Shown piece after piece: positions 33,780 to 46,058 of a stretch of 64,000 nt of DNA; the first letter of the stretch is position 1; each line of letters opens with the position of its first letter. This DNA comes from Galeopsis tetrahit. Taxonomy: Eukaryota; Streptophyta; Magnoliopsida; Lamiales; Lamiaceae. The position numbers were made by a program, and so were the translations under genes. The DNA is taken from assembly GCA_963675135.1 (NCBI GenBank), contig OY776120.1:24704001-24768000 (forward strand), read 5' to 3'. The notes below the pieces were generated by a model, which saw only the letters and a program-made list of their open reading frames with translations, was not told where the DNA came from and did not search any database.

Positions 33780-35640
33780 CTTTTTTATTCTCTTATTATT
33801 CGATAAACATAAGGTACTAAACCCTAAATTGAATTGGAATATCACATAAGTTGTTAAACTTAAATTGTATATAAGGTACTAAACATAATGTCATAAATCT
33901 TAAACTTAAATTAATTTTGAATATTACATAAATTATTAAAAGTTAAATTGAAATTAAATTTGAATAATACTCTGTATTACATAAGTTACTCAACTTAATG
34001 GTATATAAGGTATCAAACATAAATCTTAAACCTAAATTGAATTGGAATATTACATAAGTTGCTAAACTTAAATTGAAATACATATAAACTAATCCGTGAA
34101 ACATTGCAATTACTATGAAAGTAAACTAATCCGCTTAAATGGAGTATACCAAACATAAATCTTAAATCTAAATTGAGTTTTTTTTTAATATTACATAAGT
34201 TACTAAACTTAAATTGTATATAAGGTAATAAACATAAACCTTAAACCTACATTGAATTTGAATATTACATAAGTTATTAAACTTAAATAATATATAAGAT
34301 ACCAAACATAAACCTTAAATCTAAATTGAATTTGAATATTACATAAGTTACTAAAACTTAAATTGAAAATTGAATATTACATAAGTTACTAAAATTTAAA
34401 TTGAAATGGCTTTTGAATATTATGTAACACGAATATTTGAACACAAATATTTGATACCCCTCATTACATTTTTTCTTACACATTGTTTAGAAAATGTAAT
34501 ATTCAAACTCAATTCAATTTAGAGTTTTCATAAATTACTAAACTCTAAACCCTAAATTGAAATTGATACTTAGGAAGATTCAAACTCAATTTTCAATTGA
34601 TGTTCCCTAAATTTATGTAACATTCAGTTTTCAATTTAAGTTTTAGAAACTTATGTAAATGATGACTCAATTTAGGTTCTAGATTTATATGGTATTAAAC
34701 ATATTGTAGAGAAAAAATGGTTACATATTTAGATTGAGTTTGAATATTATATAAGTTACTAAAATATAAATTTAAATAGAGTTTGAATATTACATATGAC
34801 GAATATTTGAACACAAAGGGTAAATATCTGAACAAATGGTGTCCTATTTTGAATTTTTCTCATGAGTACCTTACATGATACCCCTCGTTACATTTTTTAG
34901 AAAATGTAATATTCAAACTCAATTCAATTTAGAGTAAGTTACTAAACCCTAAATTGAATTTGAAAATTATGAAGATTAAAACTCAATTTCAATTAATGTA
35001 CTAGTAACTTTGGTAATATTCAATTTTGAATTTGTAGTAACTTATTTAATATTAAAATTTATGTTTTAGTAACATATGTAATATTCAAACTCAATTTAGG
35101 TTTAAAGTTTATGTTTAGTACCATATATACCATTTTAAGTTTAATACTTTATGCAATATTTAAATTTTCGATTTAGATTTTAGTACTTTATATGATATTC
35201 AATTTACATATTTAAATTTGATGAATGAATGATACAATTTAAGTTTTAGTAACTTATGTAATATTCAAACTCAATTTAGGTTCAAGGTTTATATGGTACT
35301 AAACATAGTGTAGAGAAAAAATGGTAACATATTTAGAATAAGTTTGAATATTACATAAGCTACTAAAACTTTTAAATTGAAAATTCAATATTATATAAGT
35401 TACTAAAACATGAATTTAAATTAAATTTGAATATTACATAGAATAAATATTTAAACACAAAGGGTAAATATCTGGACAAAGGGTGTCATTTTTTGAATTT
35501 GTCTAATGAGTATCTTACACAATACTCAATAAAATTTAGAGTTTACATAAATTACTAAACTCTAAACTCTAAATTGAATTAGAAAATTATGAAGATTAAA
35601 ACACGATTTCAATTATTTAATCAATTACAACATTATAAGC
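33780..35640. repeat. Satellite-like degenerate array, ~1.85 kb
   Basis: Units built of AATATTACATAAGTTACTAA, ACTTAAATTGAAT and ATAAACCTTAAAC-like blocks recur dozens of times. From about 34480 many units appear in inverse orientation (TAACTTATGTAATATTCAAACT), so the tract could form large hairpins. A higher-order unit (CGAATATTTGAACACAAA, GGGTAAATATCTG, then ACCCCTCGTTACATTTT-like blocks) occurs near 34430, 34800 and 35440. Non-coding. Confidence 0.75.
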
Positions 35641-36389
35641 CAGAAATTACAAAAACATTAAACCAGAAATCTATGTGAAAGTAAAAAGGGATTCAATACA
35701 TATATAATTCCATTATTTAGAAATTAAACACATTAAACCAATTAAATATCTGAGAAATTAAAGAATCTCAGTGACACTCAATCCTATTTAATCTTTTTTC
35801 ACATACTCATCTAAGCTTAAGGCACATTCCACCAAACTCAAATCTCATACTTATATCCAAGCTTAAAAATTGAAAACACACACAAGAACAGGGGCATAAT
35901 GGTAACTGTGAAGGGCATAAGTAAACCAATAAATCACGATTTCAAATCAGAGTTTCTGGGATAGAAATTAACACTTTACTACAGATAAGAGTAACACTCA
36001 CATAGTTAAACAATGTATCAACAACCAATCGAAGCAACCTGCAAAAGAATCTCCTTAAATCCATTAAAATAAAGCTCGATGTACGAGATCAAAGCAAGAA
36101 ATAAGAACTTTTAAGCAGCTGAATTTATCTCCTTCTAACTACATACTAGGTTGAAAACTCACGACAAAGCCTCCTCCAAATCAGAACTACGGATGAATTG
36201 AATATTAAGAAGGAAGGGGTGTATCCGGCATAATTAATTACAAAAGAAACTCTCTCTTCTGTCAGAGTACTTGTCTCGATATTCAATTTTGCAACGCTTA
36301 GTGTTCAACTTTGCAACACTTAGTGTTCAACCTTGGAACACTTAGTGTTCAAATATTTTAGTTTTAGTAACTAACGACTTGCTTTCTCC
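35641..36389. other. AT-rich stretch without gene
   Basis: Unique-looking AT-rich sequence. The triple CACTTAGTGTTCAA repeat at about 36296-36352 is a short tandem repeat. No coding region is supported. Confidence 0.45.
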
Positions 36390-37312
36390 ATTAATTAACC
36401 TGCATCTGCAATTGTAAGAAAATATTATTTACAATAATGGAACTATTGGTGAGAACATAATTCAGCTCAACTGCCTTGATTAACTGAATTTTCTTAATTG
36501 GAAAAATTAGTTGGGAGGAAATTCTTACAGCAGGGAAACCTCCATAATCCCCTGCTTCATGAATGTTCTTGGTGACACATCTATTAGAAGCTAACCTAAC
36601 CTGCATCTCGAGGTCATCTGCTGCGTTAGCTTTAGAGCAGCCAGGTGGTGATACTAAATATATGAAGATGAAAGTAAAACTCGTAGAAATGAATGTGTCT
36701 ATTATTTCAGAACAAAAGGGCCATCACATTTTGAACTTAACTCAAGCAGATGGAAGCAACTTGCAAGGAGCCAAAAGAAAAATAGAAAAACAAACTAGAG
36801 TCACACACTCACACATGACTACATGAGTATTATTGATGGCCCGAATTAAGATACGTCAGTTATGAGAAAAATATAGCAAAAACCTAGATAATAGATGCAC
36901 ACCTAACGATATGATAGACAATTTCAAACAAAATGAGGAACTCGTGGATGTTGTAATCTGGTCCCATTCATCCCTCCCATCGCCTCAGAAACTGGCTGGC
37001 TCAAATGCTCACCCATTCACACCACCACCACATCAAGAAACAATAGTGATCACAAAAAGTCCTGGTATAATCACATAAACAGACAAAAAGTGATTTTTTG
37101 TGTTCTTCACAAACAAGAAAAATACTACATCCTCTCCCCCCCCCCAAAACACCAAAATCTAAGTCAGTTCCAATTTTTTTTATCTGGCATATGTACAGAT
37201 ATAGAAACAAAAGCAAACACCACAAATCTAGAAACAAAAAATCAAACACCACAAATCTAGGAACAAAAAATAAAAAAATCAACAAATGCACAAAAGAATC
37301 CCCAATTTTACC

Positions 37313-37731
37313 TCAAATCAATTCCCCCATTTCCAGAAAAGACTTCAATTGCAATCCCTTGGCCATGCAACTATGAACATCTTCAAAATATTTAGCAGGC
37401 AGTTTCTTAGACAGCGCACCCACATGAAACTCAATCACATCGTTAATTTCATCCACATCGATCCCACTAATTAAATTTTCAATCTGCAAGCACGCACGCA
37501 CCAGTGCACCACAAGATATCAAAAAAAGAAGTTGAATTAGAAATAATATTTTCCCCCAATTTCGGTGATCTTTCTAACAAAATAAGATCATAAAAGGCAT
37601 TAGAAAAGAAAAGGAGGAGCTGATAAAAAGAAATTGGGGAAAGCAAAAAAAGGAGCACCATTTTATTTTACCTGAGGAATTGAAACATCATTCCCATCAT
37701 TCAACTGCGTGTTCTTCTCTGGAGTTCCCAT
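37313..37731 (-). pseudogene. Two-exon gene fragment of unknown family with stop before a donor site
   Basis: Minus-strand exon 37731-37672 encodes MGTPEKNTQLNDGNDVSIPQ and ends at a good donor (CAG|GTAAAA). Exon 37483-37313 starts at CTTGCAG and continues in phase with IENLISGIDVDEINDVIEFH and about 37 more residues, ending LEMGELI then TGA. A donor-like GAG|GTAAAA follows the TGA by one base, so the exon may once have continued; CGA to TGA is an easy change. Upstream (37740-38070) looks like a 5' UTR. I do not recognise the family. It may be a captured gene fragment or a decaying gene. A further possible exon piece (QVRLASNRCVTKNIHEAGD) lies near 36540-36610. Confidence 0.5.
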
Positions 37732-37789
37732 CGTCTAAAACACGCAGAAAACGATGCTTACATTCGAAGTACTTCTGTGTCTGAAAACC

Positions 37790-37965
37790 TCCAATCGAAA
37801 CCCTAGATCCGTCGCTTGCCCATCGGTCGTCGTCGTCGCATTGTTCCTCCTTTTTTGTAAAGTCCCAAGATCAATTATAAAGTCCGCCATGGTCGTCGTC
37901 GTACATAGGACTAGGGCGGAAGCCTAGATCCGTCGCTTGCCCATCGATCATCATCGTCGAAAATC
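37790..37965. repeat. ~120-bp tandem duplication in the 5' flank of the gene fragment
   Basis: CCTAGATCCGTCGCTTGCCC occurs near 37801 and again near 37923, each followed by ATCG(G/A)TC(G/A)TC repeats. This is a direct duplication in the GC-rich flank. Confidence 0.7.
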
Positions 37966-38385
37966 GCAGATTTGGGGGAAATTAGAACAATGGGAGGGGT
38001 GTTGAACGAATTTGAATTTCAAATTGTGAGAAGAGGGGAGAGAATCGACGGCCATACCTGGAAGATAGAGCCGATTTGACGTCGCCGGAGGGGGAGTTGT
38101 CAGCTACATCGCTTCGCTTCTACGGGAGTCGGGACCTTGATTTTCCCGCAGATTGGACGTCGCCGGAGGGACTTTTGCCCTGACAGAAGCTTGCGCGGGG
38201 AGCCCCTTTCCTCCACTTCTCCTGCAAACTAAATAAAAAATGAAAAAGTAGAAATTATCAAATAAATGAAAGTGAAAGGACAAAAGAGGAAATTCAATTC
38301 TAACTTGGGAGTGGGTTGCTTTAAATTTCAATTTGAGAAATTCAAAGGAGTGGGTTGCTTTAAATTAAAAAAAGTAGGATCTAGT

Positions 38386-39356
38386 AGTCAATATTCTCTA
38401 TTTTATATTTTAGTCCATCGGTATTTTTACCCATGAGACTTCGTCTCTAGATTTATAATAAAATTCATCGCCACGCAAGTGTTTCAATTAGTTATTTCTC
38501 GAATATTATACTAATTAGTCGTACACGATAATTAATGTAAGGCGACGGTAATTACGAAGACTAGTTCGTGCAAGGCTTTCACATATCATTTGTGGCTACT
38601 ATCGTCTATCGAGGTGGGTTTTAATTGCTTTATTCTCTACGGTGGTTTGTAGAGCTCTATTGCAGTGTTATTCATTATTTAATGTTTTAGATAAATGTTT
38701 GAGTTATTTGTTTACTATGTGAATTCATTTCTATTGTTATTCTATTGGCAAAGTTTGTGGCAAAGTTATCTAATAGCCAGGGGCTCCAAATGGGGTCCGG
38801 GATCGACGGGTCTTCGGGTGCGACCCGCCGTGCTCACTACGTGTAGGAATACCTTAGTCATTTATTTGGCTTTGGGAAGGTCCACAAACTCTATTGGCAA
38901 AGTAACAATGGCAAAGTATATATGTGGCAATGTGAATGTTATTTACTATGTTTCGATTACTTGATTATTTATTTTCAATATAAAGTATTGAATGACTTAG
39001 ATCCACTAAGTGTGCTTGCATGCTCACCCCCCATCAAATTAACAATTTCAGGTTGAAGAGTTGGATGGCGAGGAGTGGTGATGGGAGACAACGATTTATT
39101 TAAATGACTATTTTCAAGCATGTTTATTTAATTTAATTATGGTTATTCTTATGGATAATTGCTTGATGAGTTATTTATGAATTTCTTAATTTTATTTAAT
39201 AATTTCTGTTGCAATGCTTAACGTGATTTAAATGTAATAGTCGTTGCGTCCCTTACTTTATCGTTGTAAGTTTAAAATTCAAATTTTGGCGCGTTTAAAA
39301 TTAGATGTTTTAACTAAATTTTGAAAGGTCATTATTTTTAAATTTGGGGCGTGACA
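38386..39356 (+). repeat. Gypsy LTR 3' part
   Basis: Contains GTGTGCTTGCATGCTCACCC and CAGGTTGAAGAGTTGGATGG blocks that I recognise from plant Gypsy LTRs. It ends GGGGCGTGACA. Its last 187 bp match 28248-28434. Copia-1 coding sequence resumes at 39357. Confidence 0.65.
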
Positions 39357-40016
39357 TGTACACACCCTGATCTTGCATGTTCGGTAAACAAGCTGAGTCA
39401 ATTCACGAACAATCCAAGTCAAGAGCACTGGAAAGCACTGAAAAGGGTCCTAAGATACTTGAAGTACACCCTTGAATATGTGCTTCACTACACGAGACAT
39501 CCAGATGTAGTCGAAGGATACAGTGATGCAAATTGGATAGATACTAAAGACTCGTTATCCACTAGTGGATATGTATTCACTATTGGAGGAGGAGCAGTGT
39601 CGTGAAGGTCCAAGAAACAAACGTGTATTGCCTGTTCCACAATGGAATCAGAATTTATCGCTTTAGACCTAGCCGGTGTAGAGGCTGAATGGCTGCGTAA
39701 CTTTCTGGAAGACATTCCATGTTGGAACAAACCAGTACCTTTTGTGACGGTACACTGTGACAGTCAAACTGCTATTGGCAGAGCTATGAATGTCATGTAC
39801 AACGGAAAGTCGAGACACATACGTCGTCGACACAACTCCGTTAGAGAATTGATCTCAACTGGAGTAATGTCCATCGATTATGTGAAATCAAAGGACAATA
39901 TAGCGGATCCGCTCACGAAGAGCATAAACCGAGATCAATTGAATAAGCTGGTAGAAGGAATGGGTCTAAACCCACAAGAAAAACCAAACCAGTGGAAATC
40001 CAACCATAATGAATGA
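39357..40016 (+). pseudogene. Copia-1 reverse transcriptase end and RNase H (broken)
   Basis: Codons resume with CTHPDLACSVNKLSQFTNNP and VLRYLKYTLEYVLHY, the end of Copia reverse transcriptase. RNase H follows with GYSDANWIDTKDS, CSTMESEFIALDLAG and CDSQTAIGRA carrying the acidic residues, and the end IADPLTKSINRDQLNKLVEG. A TGA at 39603-39605 replaces an expected Trp codon before RSKKQ. The polypurine tract and 3' LTR follow at about 40500. Confidence 0.85.
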
Positions 40017-40512
40017 AGATCCCAAGAACTTGGTTCAATGGGAAAACGAAACTGTGGAAGTTAGTGATACAACACTTGAAAACCATGACTATTCCTGACA
40101 GCACTATATCAAGTGTTAACAACCCGTAAGATGTGGTAAAGGTTGAGTCTTTGACTCTTAATAATTCCTGGAGTATAACGGGATAATAAAGAGGAGATCA
40201 CCTATATAAATGAGAAGTGAGGGCCGCTTTGACCAAACATTTATGAACACAAAGGATGTCCATGGCCAAAATAGACAAAAACGTGAGAACGTTACGAAGA
40301 CGAGATTGAAGTGTGCTGACACTGTTGATTAGGTATACACGATGGAGGATTAGTTCAAGGCACTGCGTCCACTAAGCCGCCGGTGTACCCGATGGTGTTT
40401 GGCTACGGAAAGTTCACAGCCAAAAACTACTTTCCGGATTCACGGAGATCTCAATCGAACTGAACACTGAGGCTGATGTTGTATAGACACGATTTTCACT
40501 CATGTGGGGGAT

Positions 40513-41499
40513 TGTTGGAATTAATATGGGATTAATTGGGTTTTGATACCCTTGTCTAATTAATTAATTAGATGGACTAAACGTTAATTATAAAATAATT
40601 AAACGTGACATAGTCGATCTACTCGCGGAGTAGATGAACGTGGTATATTTAATATCTCAAAACCGAGTTAAGGTGAGTGAGAAATTAATTAATGAAGTTG
40701 AATGTTTCAACTTGAGTTTGAGGTATGGGAATGTGAAGGGTCACATGTCCCACATAGAAGTCTATAAAACATTTAAAGGCTTTAAAGGTATTGAAGTAGG
40801 AATGAAGTTCAACCATGTATTAGGGGTACACTCTCCAAAGGGCCACACGCGCGCGCCCGTCCGGCCGGCTCGACTTCAGATTTGGAAATTGGTCTTTGGG
40901 GCCCGCCTATCTTTTTGCAGACCCAAAAATTTCGAAAGCCCAACATAGGAATTGGATCGACCCATTCGATTACGGGTTTGGCCCATTTCGTAATACTTCA
41001 AGAACCTTCTAGAACTATCTGAATCCTCAGACTTGGTCTCCAAGGACCTCTCCACGTTTTGCGATTTTTTCGCACCCTAACCCACGAGCTGGGCCTGGGC
41101 CCACGCACGAATTCTGTAACCACCTAGAGTTTTTATCTGCCTATAAATATCAGACTCTCCCCTCATAATTTCCTTACGCTGAAATTTTCGCCCCTCTTCT
41201 CTTCTCTGCAGTGTTGTGCTCTCCAAAGCCATACACTGTTCTCGTTGCCGGAATTCTTTCAATGTGTTACCGGAATATTTTTCGTGTGTGTTCAGTTCGT
41301 ACCTAGTACGTTCGTTGAGGCTTCGTATACAGTGGTGCTACTGTATTCGGAGTAGAAGTCGTTTTACCTTTGGAAACAAAGCGTCATACCAGTCGAGCAT
41401 TACCAGGGCGTATTCTATTATGCGGGAAAAGGGTTTCCCTTGACTCGACTTGCGTTATTAGATTCTTCGCTATTGTAGTATACCTTTTGGTGCAATTTC
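40513..41499 (+). repeat. Copia-1 3' LTR (completed by 46453-46459)
   Basis: Starts TGTTGGAATTAATATGGG after the polypurine TGTGGGGGAT. It is colinear with the 5' LTR but lacks the hAT-like insertion (empty site 40666-40673) and the promoter duplication. The Copia-2 insertion after 41499 separates its last 7 bp, CCTAACA, at 46453-46459. Confidence 0.9.
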
Positions 41500-41758
41500 T
41501 GTAGAAACCGAATCACTCAATCATCTCCACAATTAGGAGGAATGGAAAACAGATCAAAGGGAAAAGAAAGCAAAAACTCAATTTCTTATTAATCAACTCA
41601 ATCAAATACAGAAGAGCCCTAATCCTCTTTTAAAGGCTCGAAAATGTGCCAATAACTGAAACTTAACTGCCTAATAACTAACACATCTAATTAAGAGTGG
41701 TTTTACAAGGTAAGGGTCTATTTCCTAAAATAGAGGGTGTATCCAGTAACCCTCTATA

Positions 41759-43955
41759 CCCCCCCCCCCCTCAAAATGGGAGTGGATATCAAGTAACCCC
41801 ATTTTGGCTTTATGGGTGAAGAAACCAGCAGGAGGCAAAGGCTTGGTGAGAATGTCAGCCAAGTTCTCTTGAGTAGGAATGTGTATCAAGGTGAGGAGGC
41901 CCTCCTTGATCTTTTCTCTAGTGAAGTGATAATCCAAGTCAATGTGCTTGGTCCTCTGATGTAAGCAAGGGTTGTGAGCAATTGAAAAGACACTTTTGCT
42001 GTCAGTGTACATGGAAGATGGAGTAAAGTGCTTGATCTTCAAGTCTTGTAGAATATAGTGAATCCATTGCAGCTCACATGTTGTGGATGCCAAAGCCCTG
42101 TATTCAGCTTCTGCAGAAGATCTACTAACAATGGATTGTTTCTTGGATTTCCAAGAGACAAGTGCATTCCCAAAATATATACTAAAACCAGTAATGCTTC
42201 TTCTTGTTAGAGGACATCTCCCCCAATCAGAGTCAGAGAAAGCATGCAGTTTAGAAGTATTTCTTTAGGATAGAATAAACCAGTACCAGGATTACCTTTG
42301 ATATAACTTAGGATCCTATGGACTGCATCAAGATGAGAGGTAGTGGGAGCTTGCATGTACTGACTCACAGTTTGAACTGCTTATGAAATATCAGGTCTAG
42401 TAATAGTAAGATAGAGGAGCTTACCAACCAACCTCCTGTATTGTTGAGGGTTCCTTAAAGGAGGAGACTGAGTATCAAAGCTGATTTTAGCATCCATAGG
42501 AGTGGAGGTTGGTTTGCAACCCAAATAACCAGAGTCATCAAGTAAATCAAGAGCATATTTTCTCTGAGAAAGGGTTATGCCAGAGGTATTTCTAGCAACT
42601 TCTATTCCTAAAATGTATCTCAGAATGCCAAGATCTTTAATAGTAAAAGAGTTATGTAAATGTGCCTTTATGGACTTAATGTCATCAAGGTTATTGCCTG
42701 TTACAATGAGATCATCAACATAGCACAAAACAACAGTAAAGGCATTATCAGTGTTTTTAGTGAATAAGGAGGTGTCAGCCTGTGACTGAATAAAGCCAAT
42801 AGACAACAATGAGGTGGTTAGTTTGGAAAACCATTGTTTAGAGGCCTGTTTTAAACCATAAAGGCTTTTATTCAGTTAGCATACTCTAGTATCATTGCTG
42901 GAACAGTAGCCAGGGGGAGGCAGCATATATATTTCCTCATCTAAGTCACCATGCAAGAAGGCATTATTAACATCTAGTTGGTGAATATGCCAATTTTTAG
43001 ACACAGCAACAGCAAGAAGAATTCTAACACTGGTAATTTTAGCAACGGGAGAGAATGTATCAAAATAATCAATGCCTTCTTGTTGAGTGAAGCCTTTAGC
43101 TACTAATCTAGCTTTATATCTATCAATGGAGCCATCAGAATTGTATTTTATTTTGTAGACCCATCTACAACCTATGCAATTTTTGTTGGGAGGGAGATTG
43201 ACAAGTGTCCAGGTGTTGTTCTGAATTAAGGCAGATAACTCATGTTGCATGGCTTTGACCCATTTGTCATTTAAAGCAGCCTGTTTGTAAGATTTAGGCT
43301 CCTGAAGTTGGGAAATGGAAGTAGTGAAAACTTTATAGCTGGGGGACAGTTTGTGGGAAGACAAGAAGGATTGGATGGGATACTTAATGCTAGAGGAAGC
43401 AGAATGCTTGGCATGATCCACTGAAGCTGGTAAAGAGGTTTCATAGGATTGTAAATAAGCAGGCTGAGTCTTGGTCCTAAGAGGCCTAGACTGAGTTTCA
43501 ATACTAGAGACAGTGGGATCATGTAGGGTATCATCAGTATTATGCAGCTCAGAGGTGGGAACATGAGGGGGGCTTATGTGATCATCATCAACAATGTCAT
43601 CAATGATGGGAACAACAGTGTTGGATGGAGGTTTTGAGGGAATGTTATCATTGAAGGGAAAAACATCTTCAAAAAACTTGACATTTCTGGAAATGAATGT
43701 TTTACCAGTGTGTATGTCCAAGAGTTTGTACCCTTTGGTGCCCAGAGGGTAACCAATGAAGATACACTTAGTAGCCCTAGGAGCAAATTTGTGTCTGTGA
43801 GAAGTGAGAGTGGTGGCAAAATAAAGACATCCAAAAGTTCTAAACATGGAGTAATCAGGTTTCATGTTGTAAAGGAGTTCAAAATGAGACTTGTTTTGAA
43901 GGTTATAAGATGGGATTCTGTTTATAATGAAAGTAGCAGTTTTAATGCATTCATC
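41759..43955 (-). pseudogene. Copia-2 integrase end, reverse transcriptase and RNase H (broken)
   Basis: Continues the gag-pol frame: integrase C-terminal part (MKPDYSMFRTFGCLYFATTL, then CIFIGYPLGTKGY), reverse transcriptase (RWVYKIKYNSDGSIDRYKAR, QLDVNNAFLHGDL, the catalytic CYVDDLIVTGN). Further breaks are a TAA near 42876, a TAA near 42381 and a frameshift near 42260. RNase H then reads from 42093 (MASTTCELQWIHYILQDLK, MYTDSKSVFS) to KMGLLDIHSHFEGG beside the polypurine tract. With the TAG upstream this makes three nonsense changes and one frameshift. Confidence 0.88.
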
Positions 43956-46058
43956 CTAGTATTTAAGAGGCATAGAAGATTGGAAGAGGAGAGCCCTAGC
44001 AACTTGAAGTAAATGTTGATGTTTTCTTTCAACAACACCATTTTGTTGGGGTGTTTCAACACAAGAAGTTTGGTGCAAGATCCCAAGGTTATGATAAAAT
44101 TCAGAAAGAAGGAACTCAGTTCCATTATCACTTCTTAAGATTTTAATTTTGGTACCAAAATGAGTTAGAACCATATTATAGAAGTTTTGGAGGCATATTT
44201 TAACATCACTTTTGGCACCTAGAAGGTATGTCCATGTACATCTATTGAAATCATCTACAATAGTGAGAAAATACTTATATCCAGAAGCAGAAACAGTGGA
44301 AAAGGGACCCCAAACATCACAGTGAATTAAATTAAAAGCATGAGAAGAAACAGATGTGCTCAAAGGGAAAGAATTCCTCTTTTGCTTAGCTAAAGGACAA
44401 ATGTAACAATGAGTATGAGCAGTAGAAGGAATATCAACATTCAGTTCAGGAATGTGCAACATACATTTCTTAGAAGTGTGTCCTAGTCTTTTATGCCATG
44501 TATCAAAGGTACATTTATGATGAACAACAGAACTAGAAATGATATTAGAGCCTAACACAGGTAATGCAGAATGAGCAGCAGTTTTCAAGAGATAGAGGCC
44601 CCTCATTTGATCAGCAGTACCAATCACCATCTTGTTGTTGTTGTCCTGTAAAACACAATGTGAGGAAAAGAAACTCACAGTACAATTAGAATATCTAGTC
44701 AAGTGACTAACAGAGAGGAGATTGAAGGTAAAGTCAGGGACATAAAGGACATTATACAGAGTGAGGTGTTTATTTATAACAATATTGCCCATATGTGTAG
44801 CAATGGAAATAACATTGTTAGGTAAAGAAATTTTAACATTGGCAACAGAGGGTGGGGTGGTAAACATAGAGAAATCAAACACCATATGGTCAGTAGCACC
44901 AGTATCTATGATCCAAGTAGAGACAGTGCTATCTTGTAAGCAAATGTTAGAAATCATACCTGAATCAGTGGTGGTTTGGTTATCTTCTGGTTGAGCAGTG
45001 GAGGCTTCTGCCACAGTATAAGGCATGGCCTTGTGCTCACTTAAATTCTGCATCTTAGAGAAGCTTACAAATTTGTCATATAAAGCCTGATCAAAAAGTG
45101 GATTGGATTCCATGGGGGTATTTCTCAAGGAAAGATTGGCAGTTCTTGAAGTCAATTTGTTTGGAAGGGTTCTAGGTCCCCTCCAACCAGGTGGGAAACC
45201 AATAATGTGAAAACACCTATCTATGGTGTGACCAATACCATCACAGTGGCCACACTTCAGAGGTTTCTTCCTATCTTTAAAAAACTTTGTGTTTCTTGCA
45301 GTCATGGAAATGGAATCAAGGTGTGTAGGGTCAGGAGTAATGTGCAGGTTTCTCTGGGATTCCTCTTGAAGTAACAGGCCATATATTTTGGAAAGGGAAG
45401 GAAAGGGAGATTGTAAAAGAAACTGGCTTCGGAGAGCACTATAAGAATCATGTAAACCAATCAAGAATTTTAAAACAACATCCTGTTCTTGAATGGTGGT
45501 CATGAGTTTAGGTAGATCACAAGTACAAGTATCCATAGCACCACAAGAACATTGAAGACTAGGCCTAAAGCTAAGGTATTCATCCCATAAAGATTTGAAT
45601 TGGTTGTAGTAGGAGACTAAAGATTGAGAGCCCTGAGTGATGGTACTAAGGGATTTCTCAAGATGGTATACTCTAGTGCCATCGAATAGGGCATATCTAA
45701 CCTTTAATTCATCCCAAACATCTTTAGCAATAGAAAAGTAATCCAAAGTACGTTTAATTTCAGGCACAATAGAATTCAGAATCCACATAAGAACAAGGTC
45801 GTTGGATCTTACCCAAGCAGTGTATATGGCTGGGTCATCATCTTTACTGGGCACATCCAAGGATCCATCAATGAGACGAACCTTGTTCTTGACGCTAAGG
45901 CCTCGTTTGACCGCATGGCTCCAGGAGACATAGTTGGTGCCGTCGAGTGGCTCAAGGGCGATGGCAACGGCAGGGTTATCATTCTGATGTAAGGCCAGCG
46001 GGGAAAACGGATTGAGGGCCGGGTCCAGAGAATCAGGATCGGTGACCGTCGGCGCCAT
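43956..46058 (-). pseudogene. Copia-2 gag, protease and integrase, ends at TAG
   Basis: I place the start at 46058 (MAPTVTDPDSLDPA); the frame is open 14 codons further up. In order: gag (LDGTNYVSWSHAVKRGL), CCHC knuckle (CGHCDGIGHTIDRC), protease with intact Asp (WIIDTGATDHMV), pre-integrase zinc region (HKRLGHTSKKC, CYICPLAKQKR), and the integrase core (IHCDVWGPF, RSDNGTEF, QNGVVERKHQ). A TAG at 43956-43958, likely from a Trp codon, stops it. The same frame continues beyond. Confidence 0.9.

Larger units (their letters stand above)
32476..38360. mobile_element. Possible DNA element or composite insertion inside the Gypsy LTR
   Basis: GCAACCCACTCCCA at 32476 is matched in inverse by GGGAGTGGGTTGC near 38308 and GGAGTGGGTTGC near 38346, giving short terminal inverted repeats. 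The right copy is itself tandemly doubled (36 bp). In between lie a GC-rich block (32740-33000), a minisatellite, a long satellite-like tract, and a gene-like block on the minus strand with exon-like pieces. No TSD was found and no transposase is seen, so identity as one element is tentative. Confidence 0.4.
28248..39356 (+). mobile_element. Rearranged Gypsy (Ty3-type) block inserted in Copia-1 pol
   Basis: A 187-bp sequence ending TTTGGGGCGTGACA opens (28248-28434) and closes (39170-39356) the block as direct repeats, which I read as LTR 3' ends. A primer-binding site, TGGTATCAAAGC (28438-28449, initiator-Met type), follows the left one. Then come gag (about 28880-29799), an LTR start TGTAATACCCCG (about 29841), a pol C-terminal remnant (30330-30780), a second LTR start TGTAATAACCCG (about 30808), a large inserted block, and the LTR end. 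The left LTR is cut down to its last 187 bp and flanking Copia-1 DNA is missing, so one deletion probably removed both. Confidence 0.75.

Noticed and set aside
33557..35640. CRISPR-like array
   Set aside because: Units are degenerate, lack unique spacers of constant length, and the genome is a plant.
37098..37376. Plus-strand frame of 92 aa
   Set aside because: Antisense to the small gene fragment and rich in Lys/Asn from A-rich DNA.
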